NCBI RefSeq assembly: GCF_900176365.1
Contig: NZ_FWXY01000009.1
Location: 62,001-126,000, forward strand
Length of the DNA stretch: 64,000 bases
From: Desulfocicer vacuolatum DSM 3385
GTDB lineage: Bacteria; Desulfobacterota; Desulfobacteria; Desulfobacterales; Desulfobacteraceae
Reading direction: 5' to 3'
Position 1 is the stretch's first letter, and every line of letters starts with the position of its first letter. The translations under genes and the position numbers were made by a program. The notes under the pieces are model-generated. The model made no database searches, was not told the DNA's origin, and worked only from the letters and a program-made list of their open reading frames with translations. Positions 55,569 to 64,000 of this stretch are shown one piece after another.

Positions 55569-56126
55569 ATGATAAAAGAAGTGTTGCAGGAAACAAAGGA
55601 TCGCATGGAAAAAACCATCAAAGCCCTGGACAAAGATATGAAAAGGGTGCGCACCGGAAGGGCTTCCATGACCATGCTTGACAGTGTAAAGGTGGATTAT
55701 TACGGTACTTTGACTCCCTTGAGTCAGATGGCTTCTGTTGCCATCCCGGAAAGTCGCCTCATCACTGTGCAGCCCTGGGATGTTTCTGCCATCAAAGAGG
55801 TGGAAAAGGGCATCTTAAAGGCCAACCTGGGGTTGACACCCTCCAGTGACGGTAAGATTGTGCGTATTTCCATCCCCCCCCTCACCGAGGAGCGGAGAAA
55901 GGAGATCGCCAAAAATACCCGTCAGACCTGTGAAGATTTTAAAGTGGCCATCCGCAACATCCGGCGGGATTCCAATGAAAATCTTAAATCCCTGCAAAAG
56001 GATGGGGATATCTCAGAGGATGACAGCTTTAAGGGTCAGAAACAGATCCAGGAACTCACAGATACCTATGTGGAATCTGTGGACAACATTTACCAGGAAA
56101 AAGAGAAAGAAATCCTTGAAGTCTAA
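55569..56126 (+). CDS. frr: Ribosome recycling factor
   Basis: Splits post-termination ribosomes with EF-G. 185 residues, exactly the usual length: KDMKRVRTGRASMTMLDSVKVDYYGTLTPLSQMASVAIPESRLITVQPWD and LTEERRKEIAKNTRQTCEDFKVAIRNIRRDSNENLK. The second ATG of ATGCATATG is chosen because GAGGTG is then seven bases away. Its final codons overlap the likely TTG start of uppS. Confidence 0.97.
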   Translation: MIKEVLQETKDRMEKTIKALDKDMKRVRTGRASMTMLDSVKVDYYGTLTPLSQMASVAIPESRLITVQPWDVSAIKEVEKGILKANLGLTPSSDGKIVRISIPPLTEERRKEIAKNTRQTCEDFKVAIRNIRRDSNENLKSLQKDGDISEDDSFKGQKQIQELTDTYVESVDNIYQEKEKEILEV

Positions 56127-56901
56127 AATAGATCAAGGCACTGATCCTGTTTCCTGCCATGGGCTGGACCCAGAAAAGATGCCGGTCCATGTGGCCGTCA
56201 TCATGGATGGAAACGGTCGATGGGCCAAGAAAAAATTAATGAACCGTGTCAGAGGCCATGAAAAAGGCGCTGATACGGTTCGTTCCATTGTAACGGTGTG
56301 CCGGAAACTCAATATCAAAGTGTTGACTCTTTATGCCTTTTCCACGGAAAACTGGGGGCGTCCCCGGGCCGAGGTGACCGCCTTGATGGCATTGCTTAAG
56401 AAATTTGTCACAGATGAGCGCCAGACCCTTATGGATAAAAATATTTGTCTGGGGGTCATCGGGCAAAAGGAACGGCTTCCCGGGGATGTGGGCCGGGCCG
56501 TGGACGAGACCATCCGTCTAACCCGGAACAACACTGCCATGCGACTTAATCTGGCATTGAGCTACGGCGGCAGGGAAGAGATGACCCGGGCCGTTAAACA
56601 GATGGCTGAAAAGGTGGCGGCAGGCTCACTTTGTCTGGAAGATATTTCAGAAGAGACTGTGTCCCGGCATCTTTACACCGCCGATATCCCTGATCCGGAC
56701 ATTGTGATCCGAACCAGCGGGGAAAAACGGTTGAGTAACTTCATGCTCTGGCAGGCAGGCTATGCTGAGTTGTTTTTCACCGATACCCTGTGGCCTGATT
56801 TCACGGACCGGGCTTTCATGGATATTATCAGGGACTACCAGAAACGTGATCGCAGATTCGGGAAGGTCCAATGCTCCTCAAACGATGGCTCACCGCAATA
56901 G
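56116..56901 (+). CDS. uppS: Undecaprenyl diphosphate synthase
   Basis: Cis-prenyltransferase making the C55 lipid carrier for wall and surface polymers. Conserved HVAVIMDGNGRWAKKKLMNRVRGHEKGADTVRSIV with the catalytic Asp, LTLYAFSTENWGRPRAEV, LNLALSYGGREEM and the dimer region IVIRTSGEKRLSNFMLWQAGYAELFFTDTLWPDF. The start is uncertain: a TTG at 56116 (overlapping frr) gives about 20 residues before the core, as in most relatives, while an ATG at 56179 would begin four residues before HVAV. Neither has a strong ribosome site. Overlaps cdsA by 31 bases. Confidence 0.92.
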   Translation: MKSKIDQGTDPVSCHGLDPEKMPVHVAVIMDGNGRWAKKKLMNRVRGHEKGADTVRSIVTVCRKLNIKVLTLYAFSTENWGRPRAEVTALMALLKKFVTDERQTLMDKNICLGVIGQKERLPGDVGRAVDETIRLTRNNTAMRLNLALSYGGREEMTRAVKQMAEKVAAGSLCLEDISEETVSRHLYTADIPDPDIVIRTSGEKRLSNFMLWQAGYAELFFTDTLWPDFTDRAFMDIIRDYQKRDRRFGKVQCSSNDGSPQ

Positions 56902-57857
56902 TTCTGCTGCCCCTTTTATTGCTCATTCTTCTCTGGGGCACCCCCTTGATGTTCACCTGTCTTGTATTTGTCATATCCCTTCTGGGATTGCGGGAATATT
57001 TCTGCATTGTTCCCCTTCCCGTCCATGGGGATGCCCCGGATTGCCGGGGTGCCTGCCTTGATCCTGCCCATTTTGATGATGCCGGGGGGAGTGAAGAAAA
57101 AAAAAAATCAAAAACAGATATTGACCTGGATAATTCCTGCTGCCCTGAAGTATCCCACTCCTTTATTTTGTCTGTGCTGGGGCGATGCCCCAATTATATC
57201 AAAGAAAAGCGTAATATCGGGGTGGCCCTTATCTCCGGTGTCACTGCTTTTTTTATGATGGTGGCGGCCCACAATGCCTCCCTTGGGTTGATGCTGCTCA
57301 TGCCTGCATTGAATGTCATGGCTTTGACATTGCTGGTTCTGGTGGTGTACGCTCCGGGCTCTGATATTCTCCGGGCCATAGAAACGCAGATCCAGGGGGT
57401 TGTTTATGTACCGTTTTTCCTCTCTTTTCTGGTGTTGCTCCGGGGAGGGGATAACGGCGGTCTGTGGATTGTATGGCTCTGGCTGATGGTGGCAGCCGGT
57501 GACACCGGGGCCTTTTATTGCGGCTCCTATTACGGCAAGAGACCTTTATCCCCACGGATCAGTCCCAATAAAACCATTGAAGGTGCCTTGGGCGGACTTG
57601 TTTTTGCCATGGGGGTGGGGGTGGGGTTTGAAGCCCTTTTTATTCATGATATATCCTTTTTGGGCACCCTTGGCTTTGCCCTGACAGCATCCATGGCAGG
57701 ACAGATTGGTGATTTGTTTGAATCCGCCTTAAAGCGCACCGGAGGAATTAAAGATTCAGGACACCTTCTTCCCGGACACGGGGGGGTTTTAGATCGTCTG
57801 GACGGTGTGATTTTTGCGGCCCCGGTGGCCTATCTTTTCAAGGAGTTTCTGCTATGA
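56871..57857 (+). CDS. cdsA: Phosphatidate cytidylyltransferase
   Basis: Integral membrane enzyme making CDP-diacylglycerol for phospholipids. 328 residues; the C-terminal signature (GQIGDLFESALKRTGGIKDSGHLLPGHGGVLDRLDG) is complete, and GDTGAFYCGSYYGKRPLSPRISPNKTIEGALGG is the preceding block. Unusually, a polar stretch with Cys, Asp and a Lys/Glu-rich run (about residues 50-105) separates the first two hydrophobic segments from the rest, making it some 40 residues longer than E. coli CdsA. The start lies within the end of uppS; its TGA overlaps the dxr ATG. Confidence 0.95.
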   Translation: MLLKRWLTAIVLLPLLLLILLWGTPLMFTCLVFVISLLGLREYFCIVPLPVHGDAPDCRGACLDPAHFDDAGGSEEKKKSKTDIDLDNSCCPEVSHSFILSVLGRCPNYIKEKRNIGVALISGVTAFFMMVAAHNASLGLMLLMPALNVMALTLLVLVVYAPGSDILRAIETQIQGVVYVPFFLSFLVLLRGGDNGGLWIVWLWLMVAAGDTGAFYCGSYYGKRPLSPRISPNKTIEGALGGLVFAMGVGVGFEALFIHDISFLGTLGFALTASMAGQIGDLFESALKRTGGIKDSGHLLPGHGGVLDRLDGVIFAAPVAYLFKEFLL

Positions 57858-59011
57858 GACAGCTGTCCATCCTTGGGAGCACCGGTTCCATCGGGCAAAG
57901 TGCTCTTGCTGTTGTGGCCCGTTATCCCCATAGATTTAACGTGAGAATTCTGGCCGCTGCCAACAATGTCACCCTTTTGGCCCGGCAGATTGAAATGTTT
58001 GCCCCTGACATGGTGGCGGTGATTAACCGGGAAAAGGCCCGGGAACTTAAATCTCTTATCCCTGATACCTCATCTGTGGATGTTTTATGGGGTGAAAAAG
58101 GCTACCTTGTTGCCGCCTCCCACGATATGGTGGATACAGTGTTGCTTGCCATGGTGGGGGCCGCAGGACTCATGCCGGCCCTGGCCGCCATTGATGCCCA
58201 AAAAAAGGTGGCCCTGGCCAACAAGGAGACATTGGTCATGGCCGGGGAGATTGTCATGGCAAGGGCCGCAGAAAAACAGGTGACCGTCTATCCGGTGGAC
58301 AGCGAGCACAGTGCTATCTTTCAATGCCTGGAGGGGAACCGCCAGCGGGATCTTCGCAAGATATTTCTCACCGCTTCAGGGGGGCCCTTCCGCCTGATTC
58401 CCCGGGAGAGATTTTCCAGCCTGACTCCCAAAGACGCCCTGAGTCATCCCACCTGGGATATGGGGGCCAAAATTTCCATTGATTCTGCCACCCTTATGAA
58501 CAAAGCCCTGGAGATCATTGAGGCGGTGCACCTTTTTAAGCTGATGCCGGATCAGGTGGAGGTGGTGGTGCATCCCCAAAGTATTGTCCACTCCATGGTG
58601 GGATTTTCCGATGGCACGGTGATGGCCCAGATGGGGCTTCCTGATATGAAGGCTGCCATTTCCTATGCCCTGTCTTGGCCGGAGCGCCTGGACCTGGGAC
58701 TTGATTTTCCTGATTTTCCTGATTTGGCAGGGCTTTTTTTTGAGGCCCCGGATCGAGAAAAATTCCCTTCCATTGATTTTGCCTTTAAGGCCCTTGAGGC
58801 CGGGGGAACACTGCCCGGGGTGATGAATGCTGCCAATGAGGTGGCTGTGGATGGTTTTTTGAATCACGCCATCGGGTTCCTTGACATTTTTCATATCATT
58901 GAAACCACCATGTCGGCCCACAAGGTGATTCCTTCACCCGGGGTGGCCGATATTGTGGCCGCCGATGGCTGGGCCCGGGAACGGGCCGGGGCAATGGTTG
59001 AAACCATTTAG
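57854..59011 (+). CDS. dxr: 1-deoxy-D-xylulose 5-phosphate reductoisomerase
   Basis: NADPH-dependent step of the MEP isoprenoid pathway, which feeds UppS. 385 residues: ILGSTGSIGQSAL, ALANKETLVMAGEIVM, PVDSEHSAIFQCLEG, TASGGPFR, HPTWDMGAKISIDSATLMNKALEIIEA (metal and substrate ligands) and HPQSIVHSMVGFSDGTVMAQMGLPDMKAAISYAL. ATGA overlap with cdsA. Confidence 0.97.
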   Translation: MRQLSILGSTGSIGQSALAVVARYPHRFNVRILAAANNVTLLARQIEMFAPDMVAVINREKARELKSLIPDTSSVDVLWGEKGYLVAASHDMVDTVLLAMVGAAGLMPALAAIDAQKKVALANKETLVMAGEIVMARAAEKQVTVYPVDSEHSAIFQCLEGNRQRDLRKIFLTASGGPFRLIPRERFSSLTPKDALSHPTWDMGAKISIDSATLMNKALEIIEAVHLFKLMPDQVEVVVHPQSIVHSMVGFSDGTVMAQMGLPDMKAAISYALSWPERLDLGLDFPDFPDLAGLFFEAPDREKFPSIDFAFKALEAGGTLPGVMNAANEVAVDGFLNHAIGFLDIFHIIETTMSAHKVIPSPGVADIVAADGWARERAGAMVETI

Positions 59012-59025
59012 CTTGTAGAGGTATT

Positions 59026-60096
59026 ATGGGTAATTCACTGGTGGCCTTTGTCATCGTTCTGGGTATTTTGGTTTTTTTTCACGAGTTGGGGCATTTTTTG
59101 ATGGCCCGGTTTTTTGGTGTGGGTGTTGAAACTTTTTCCTTGGGCTTTGGGCCCAAAATCTACCGGCGCAGGGTGGGATTTACCCAGTACTGCATCTCTT
59201 TGATTCCCCTGGGAGGATATGTGAAAATGGTGGGGGAAGAGCCCGGGGCACCTTTGGCTGAAACCGATCTCCATCTTTCCTTTAACCACAAAAAACTGTA
59301 CCAGAAAATACTCATTGTGGCGGCAGGGCCTTTGTTTAATTTTTTGCTGGCCTTTTTAATTTTTTATGCCATTTTTCAGTTTTCCGGTCTTTATTTTGTC
59401 AAACCTGTGGTGGGGGAAATAGGAGAAAACAGCCCGGCCCAGGTGGCGGGCATGGTCACCGGGGATGTGGTGGTGGCCATTGACGGAAAACCGGTGACTT
59501 CCTGGGATGATATGGTGGCGCTGATTGGAGACAGTGCCGGTGAGATACTTGCCATACAGGTGGAACGATCCGGCAGGGATCTTCTACTCCAGGTGGTGCC
59601 TGAGACCCGTGTGTCAAAAAATATTTTTGGTGAAGATATTAATCGCCATATGATCGGTGTGGGGGCCAGCGGGGATGTCACACACATTTCCCTTAACCCT
59701 TTCCAGGCTCTGTGGCATGGGGCTTTGAGAACCTGGGAGATTTCCAGACTCACCGTGTTATCCGTGGTGAAGATTTTTAAGGGATCGGTGTCCGCCGACA
59801 GCCTTGGCGGTCCCATCATGATTGCCCAGATGGCCGGTAAACAGGCAAAGGCAGGGGTGGCAAGTTTCTTTTTTTTCATTGCCATGCTCAGCGTGAATTT
59901 GGGTATTATTAATCTGTTTCCTGTGCCGGTGCTGGACGGGGGGCATATTCTCTTTTTTTGTTATGAGGCGGTGACAGGTAAGCCCGCCGGTGAAAAATTT
60001 CGGGAGCAGGCCAACCGTTTGGGTATGGGCCTTCTTCTGGCATTGATGGTATTTGTATTTTATAATGATATAATAAGGATTTTCAATGGTGGATAA
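59026..60096 (+). CDS. rseP: Site-2-type intramembrane zinc metalloprotease RseP
   Basis: Cuts membrane substrates inside the bilayer, typically anti-sigma factors or leftover signal peptides. 356 residues: zinc motif HELGHF in the first membrane segment, FGVGVETFSLGFGPKI, PLGGYVKMVGE, one PDZ domain (about 112-200; E. coli RseP has two), and the second zinc ligand in LFPVPVLDGGHILF. About four membrane segments. Start is 14 bases after dxr; its end overlaps the start of purL by 11 bases. Confidence 0.96.
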   Translation: MGNSLVAFVIVLGILVFFHELGHFLMARFFGVGVETFSLGFGPKIYRRRVGFTQYCISLIPLGGYVKMVGEEPGAPLAETDLHLSFNHKKLYQKILIVAAGPLFNFLLAFLIFYAIFQFSGLYFVKPVVGEIGENSPAQVAGMVTGDVVVAIDGKPVTSWDDMVALIGDSAGEILAIQVERSGRDLLLQVVPETRVSKNIFGEDINRHMIGVGASGDVTHISLNPFQALWHGALRTWEISRLTVLSVVKIFKGSVSADSLGGPIMIAQMAGKQAKAGVASFFFFIAMLSVNLGIINLFPVPVLDGGHILFFCYEAVTGKPAGEKFREQANRLGMGLLLALMVFVFYNDIIRIFNGG

Positions 60097-63000
60097 AATG
60101 CGTTCCTGTATTGAAATTGCCCTGAGCCCCCAGCTGATGGATGCCGAGGCCCAAGGCCTCATCAAAAAAGCCCGGGATTATTTTGATATTGGCATTGAGG
60201 CGGGGCGTTGCATACATCTGGTCACCATGGAGGCGGATTTATCCCCGGATGACCTGGCACTGGTGAAGGATGAAATTTTTACCAATCCCGTGATTCAGGT
60301 TTCCTCTTTGTCTCCCCTGGATGTGGATTTTGACTGGTGTATCTGGGTGGGTTTTCGACCCGGTGTAAGGGACAACGCTGGCAGCACGGCCATGGAGGCC
60401 ATCTCTGACCTGTTAAAACGGGAATTTTTACCCGATGAAGGCATTTACACCTCTAAACGGTATTGCCTCACAGGGAAAAATTTAAGCAAAAATGATGTGG
60501 AAAAAATTGCAGATGAGCTGCTGGCCAATGCCATTATCCAGCAATGGAAGGTGTTTTCCCGATCTGAGTGGGATGCATCCAAAGGGGTGGGTGCCATTAT
60601 TCCCAAGGTGCTGCTCAACCACGAACCCAAGTGCGATGTCATGGACATTGACTCCAATGAGGCGTTGCAGGCCATCAGTGATGCAAGAAATCTTGCCCTT
60701 AACTCCAGGGATATTCCTGTGATCCGGGATTATTTTCTGGATCCTGATGTGGTGGCTTCCCGTAAAAAAGCAGGTCTTTCCCAGCCCACGGATGTGGAGC
60801 TCGAATATATCTCCCAGGCCCGCAGTGATCATTGCAATCACAATACCTTTCAAGGGCTTTTTCGGTACACGGACGGGGCCACAAATGAGACGGTGGAAGA
60901 GGTCAACCTCTTTAAAACCTATATTAAAGAACCCACCCTGGCCCTGAAGGATGAAAAAAACTGGGTGGTGTCTGTGCTGTGGGACAATGCCGGTGTGGGT
61001 AAGTTTGACGACACAAACAACTATGTGATCACCGGGGAGACCCATAATTCACCCTCTAACATGGAAGCCTATGGCGGTGCCATCACCGGCATTGTGGGGG
61101 TGTACAGAGATCCCATGGGTACAGGCCTTGGTTCCCGGCTCATCATGGGAAGCTATGGGTTCTGCGTGGGGGACATGAACTATGACGGTCCCTTAAAAGC
61201 ACCTTTGCACCCCCGGCGGCTTTTGGACGGGGTCATTGAAGGCGTCAAGGACGGCGGCAACAAGAGCGGGGTTCCCACCACCTTTGGTCAGACCCTGTTT
61301 AACCAGGGTTACATGGGAAAAAGCCTTGTGTTTGTCACGGCCCTTGGCATAATGCCATCCATGGTGGATGGTAAACCCAGCCATGAAAAAACAACGGTGC
61401 CGGGGGAACTCATTGTGATGAGCGGCGGCCGGGTGGGTAAAGACGGTATCCATGGGGTGACCGCATCCTCTGAGGTATTATCGGAAAATACCCCGGCAGG
61501 CCATGTTCAGATAGGTGATCCCTACACCCAGAAAAAAATGCATGATTTTCTTCTGGCGGCCCGGGATGAGGGGCTTTATGGTTTCATCACCGACAATGGC
61601 GGTGGGGGACTTTCTTCCTCTGTGGGTGAATCGGCCATGCTCAGTAACGGCTGTGAGGTCTGGCTGGACAAAGTCCCCTTAAAATATGACGGCCTTGACA
61701 TGTGGGAGATTTGGATTTCCGAATCCCAGGAGCGCATGACCATTGCTGTAAAACCGGAAAACATTGATCGGTTCATGGCATTGTCCAAAGAGCACGAGGT
61801 GGAAAGCACAGTTATTGGTGAGTACACCGATTCCGGCAAGCTTCACATCAAATACAATGATCACACCTGTGCCTATGTGGACATGGATCTTCTGGACAAG
61901 GGCTTTCCCCAATGGGAGTTTGATGCCCTGTGGATGCCGCCTGCCCTGCGGGGATTAACGGAGCCTGTGCTTTCCCCGCCAAAGGATGTCAATGCATTGA
62001 TTTTGAGCATGATGGCCCGGCCCAACATCTGTTCCAAGGAGTGGATTGCAAGGCAATATGACCATGAGGTCCAGGGGGGCAGTGTGATAAAACCCCTGGT
62101 GGGAATGAAACACAATATTCCCTCCGATGCCTCGGTGATCCGACCGGTGTTGACCTCCATGAAGGGTCTTGCCTTTTCCCAGGCATTGCTGCCGTGGTAT
62201 TCTAAAATTGATGCCTACCATATGATGACCGCCACCATTGACGAAGCTGTACGGCGGCTCATTGCCGTGGGCGGCACCCTTTCCCACATGGGCGGGGTGG
62301 ATAATTTCTGCTGGCCCGATATTCAGTTTCATCCGGTGAAAAATCCCGATGGAAAATTCAAGGCAGCCCAGCTGGTGCGGGCCTGCCGGGCCTTAAAAGA
62401 TGCGTGCATGGCCTATGGCATCCCCCTGTTGTCCGGCAAGGACAGCATGTATGTGGATGGATACCTCACCGGAGAATTTGGAGAGGCCATCAAGGTGTCG
62501 GCCCTTGAGACTGTGCAGTTTTCCGCCACTGGTGTGGTGGATGATGTGACAAAATGCATGACCCTGGCCCCCAAGGTGTCCGGGGATCTTGTGTATGTGC
62601 TGGGGACCACCGCCAATGAGATGGGGGCTTCTGAATATTATGAATTATTGGATCAGACAGGACTTAATGTCCCCCAGGTGAATTTTGATCAATTCAAGGT
62701 GGTGTACAGAGCGCTTGAAAAGGCCATTACCAACGGTTTGACTGCCTCTGCCCATGCCGTGGCCCGGGGCGGACTTGCCACCCATGGAGCCTTGGTGGCC
62801 CTGGGCGGTGGCATGGGATTTGAACTGGATCTTACCCGGGTGCCGGTGGATGAAAAAAACGGGATGCCTGGAATGGATGCCCTTTTATTTTCTGAATCTG
62901 CCGGACGATTCATTGTGACGGTGGCCCCGGAAAATCAAAGCACTTTTGAAAAGATGTTTAAAGGTATGGCATGTGCCATGGTGGGACGTGTCACTGATGA

Positions 63001-63106
63001 GCACTCCTGTTTTGTGATTAAAGGAACAGATGGGAAAGTGCTTTCTGATCTTTCCCTGGATGCCTTGGAGGCCGCCTGGGCCGCTCCCTTTGGAGATATG
63101 ATATGA
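60086..63106 (+). CDS. purL: Phosphoribosylformylglycinamidine synthase, synthetase subunit
   Basis: Purine pathway step 4: FGAR + glutamine + ATP to FGAM. 1006 residues correspond to the large PurL without its glutaminase domain, so no separate PurS is expected. An N-terminal PurS-like domain (about 1-150) precedes a linker with QPTDVELEYISQARSDHCNHNTFQG, then two AIRS-like halves (THNSPSNMEAYGGAITGIVGVYRDPMGTG; TDNGGGGLSSSVGESAML; LSGKDSMYVDG; ARGGLATHGALVALGGGMGF). The ATG has AAGGAT upstream and overlaps rseP. The glutaminase is encoded by the next full gene; a small coupled frame lies between. Confidence 0.95.
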   Translation: MVDKMRSCIEIALSPQLMDAEAQGLIKKARDYFDIGIEAGRCIHLVTMEADLSPDDLALVKDEIFTNPVIQVSSLSPLDVDFDWCIWVGFRPGVRDNAGSTAMEAISDLLKREFLPDEGIYTSKRYCLTGKNLSKNDVEKIADELLANAIIQQWKVFSRSEWDASKGVGAIIPKVLLNHEPKCDVMDIDSNEALQAISDARNLALNSRDIPVIRDYFLDPDVVASRKKAGLSQPTDVELEYISQARSDHCNHNTFQGLFRYTDGATNETVEEVNLFKTYIKEPTLALKDEKNWVVSVLWDNAGVGKFDDTNNYVITGETHNSPSNMEAYGGAITGIVGVYRDPMGTGLGSRLIMGSYGFCVGDMNYDGPLKAPLHPRRLLDGVIEGVKDGGNKSGVPTTFGQTLFNQGYMGKSLVFVTALGIMPSMVDGKPSHEKTTVPGELIVMSGGRVGKDGIHGVTASSEVLSENTPAGHVQIGDPYTQKKMHDFLLAARDEGLYGFITDNGGGGLSSSVGESAMLSNGCEVWLDKVPLKYDGLDMWEIWISESQERMTIAVKPENIDRFMALSKEHEVESTVIGEYTDSGKLHIKYNDHTCAYVDMDLLDKGFPQWEFDALWMPPALRGLTEPVLSPPKDVNALILSMMARPNICSKEWIARQYDHEVQGGSVIKPLVGMKHNIPSDASVIRPVLTSMKGLAFSQALLPWYSKIDAYHMMTATIDEAVRRLIAVGGTLSHMGGVDNFCWPDIQFHPVKNPDGKFKAAQLVRACRALKDACMAYGIPLLSGKDSMYVDGYLTGEFGEAIKVSALETVQFSATGVVDDVTKCMTLAPKVSGDLVYVLGTTANEMGASEYYELLDQTGLNVPQVNFDQFKVVYRALEKAITNGLTASAHAVARGGLATHGALVALGGGMGFELDLTRVPVDEKNGMPGMDALLFSESAGRFIVTVAPENQSTFEKMFKGMACAMVGRVTDEHSCFVIKGTDGKVLSDLSLDALEAAWAAPFGDMI

Positions 63107-63177
63107 TAAAATTCAAATATTTGACTGCCGATTTGAACAAATATACCTGGACCCTGCCCTTGGGAGATATGATATGA
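63103..63177 (+). CDS. 24-codon coupled reading frame between purL and purQ
   Basis: ATG at 63103 overlaps the purL TGA (ATGA), with GGAG eight bases before it. The frame runs MIKFKYLTADLNKYTWTLPL-GDMI and its TGA overlaps the purQ ATG (again ATGA). The last four residues repeat PurL's own last four (GDMI), because GGAGATATGATATGA is present at both ends (63092-63106 and 63163-63177). It may be a translated linker peptide or simply keep ribosomes moving after a local duplication. Expression is unproven. Confidence 0.4.
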   Translation: MIKFKYLTADLNKYTWTLPLGDMI

Positions 63178-63995
63178 CAACGGTAAATGCACTTGTTTTA
63201 ACCGGTTTTGGACTCAATTGTGACATGGAGACGGCTGCAGCCTTTGAACTTGCCGGTGCCAGGGCCCACAGGGTTCATATTAATGCTTTGGTGGGGGGCA
63301 AGGTGAATCTGGATGATTTCCAGATTTTGGCCTTTGGCGGCGGATTCAGCTGGGGGGATGACCATGGTGCCGGGGTGATCCAGGCCCTTAAGCTTAAAAA
63401 TCATCTGGGGGAGCAGCTGCTCAAATTTGTGGATGATAAAAAGCTGATCATCGGTATCTGTAATGGATTCCAGACACTTGTTAATCTGGGGCTTTTGCCG
63501 GGGTTTGATGGTGATTATACGGATCGGTCCGTGGCACTGACCTGGAATGATTGCGGAAATTTCCGGGATCACTGGGTGCATCTGGGAATTAATGGGAAGA
63601 GCCCCTGTGTGTTTACCAGGGGGCTTGATCCGGTTATTGATCTGCCTGTTCGCCATGGTGAGGGTAAATTTGTGGCGGATGGGGCTGTGGTGGAGCGACT
63701 GGAAGCGAACAATCAGGTGGTTATGCGTTATGCCCTTGGGGATGGCAGTTGTGCCGGAGGAAAATTTCCGGAAAATCCCAATGGGTCTGTGGGGGATATT
63801 GCGGGGATTTGTGATCCCACAGGACGGGTGTTTGGTTTGATGCCCCATCCTGAGGCTTTTAATCATTTTACTAATCATCCGGATTGGTGCTGTAACCTGG
63901 AGCGTGCTCAGCGTCAAGGTTCTTTTTCCATAAAACAAGAAGGAACAACGTCGGGCATTCAGATTTTTAAGAATGCCGTGGCGTGTGTGTCTTAG
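63174..63995 (+). CDS. purQ: Phosphoribosylformylglycinamidine synthase, glutaminase subunit
   Basis: Class-I glutamine amidotransferase supplying ammonia to PurL. 273 residues: VLTGFGLNCDMETAAAFELAGARAHRVHINAL, FGGGFSWGDDHGAG, the nucleophile loop GICNGFQTLVNLGLLPG and the catalytic pair in LMPHPEAFNHF. It is longer than the small PurQ (about 225) and matches the C-terminal domain of large PurL, so this pair looks like a large PurL split in two. GGGAG lies just before the ATG. Translation is coupled through the small upstream frame. Confidence 0.93.
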   Translation: MTTVNALVLTGFGLNCDMETAAAFELAGARAHRVHINALVGGKVNLDDFQILAFGGGFSWGDDHGAGVIQALKLKNHLGEQLLKFVDDKKLIIGICNGFQTLVNLGLLPGFDGDYTDRSVALTWNDCGNFRDHWVHLGINGKSPCVFTRGLDPVIDLPVRHGEGKFVADGAVVERLEANNQVVMRYALGDGSCAGGKFPENPNGSVGDIAGICDPTGRVFGLMPHPEAFNHFTNHPDWCCNLERAQRQGSFSIKQEGTTSGIQIFKNAVACVS

Positions 63996-64000
63996 TTAAG

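Noticed and set aside
63103-63177. The small frame between purL and purQ as PurS
   Set aside because: At 24 codons it is far shorter than PurS (about 80 residues), and this large-type PurL already has its own N-terminal PurS-like domain.

Overview
The window reads as chromosomal DNA of a marine-type sulfate-reducing deltaproteobacterium (Desulfobacterota, most like the Desulfobacterales: Desulfobacter/Desulfobacterium relatives). This is an inference from gene content and order: AMP-forming acyl-CoA ligases, a betaine-type transporter, a CoA-disulfide-reductase/rhodanese fusion, a metal-binding adenylate kinase of the Desulfovibrio gigas type, a tiny 2x[4Fe-4S] ferredoxin, RicT-holB-HU and metG in one block, and the rho-rpmE-prfA-prmC and rpsB-to-rseP core clusters. 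No phage, plasmid, CRISPR array or complete insertion sequence is visible.

Layout. 1-8 kb: 3' end of a fatty acyl-CoA synthetase, a BCCT osmolyte transporter, a TPR protein, small conserved proteins, and a second, unusual acyl-CoA ligase. 8-12 kb: tRNA-Gly and a sigma-54 activator divergent from a CoADR-rhodanese oxidoreductase; the gap between them holds a good -24/-12 promoter and repeated upstream boxes. 12-18 kb: FxsA, a nitroreductase, an OleD-like dehydrogenase, and a complete biotin uptake operon (birA-bioY-bioM-bioN) with a BirA-like operator. 18-24 kb: pyrG, eno and galE, separated by repeat-rich gaps. 24-34 kb, all leftward: HU, holB, ricT, metG, a transpeptidase, and a 1236-residue GlmS-like protein. 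34-44 kb: NusG paralog, lptD, tmk, a cysteine synthase fused to a CysRS-like domain, ferredoxin, RNase J. 44-49 kb, leftward: methyltransferase, glycosyltransferase, tRNA-Arg, folC, rpsU, adk. 49-64 kb, rightward: rho-rpmE-prfA-prmC, then rpsB-tsf-pyrH-frr-uppS-cdsA-dxr-rseP-purL-purQ (translation, isoprenoid and envelope lipid synthesis, membrane proteolysis, purine synthesis).

The most unusual signals are: (1) a 760-residue cysteine synthase/cysteinyl-tRNA-synthetase-like fusion whose C-terminal half keeps the zinc ligands but has lost both the HIGH and KMSKS signatures; (2) a double-length GlmS-like protein with its nucleophile Cys at residue 47, so a propeptide would have to be removed; (3) three separate families of short palindromic intergenic repeats, the commonest with about nine copies, several of them starting within a few dozen bases of a stop codon in the sense direction; (4) a 24-codon reading frame joined by ATGA overlaps to both purL and purQ, with a 15-bp direct duplication at its ends; and (5) a sigma-54 promoter with phased 15-bp boxes beside its likely activator.
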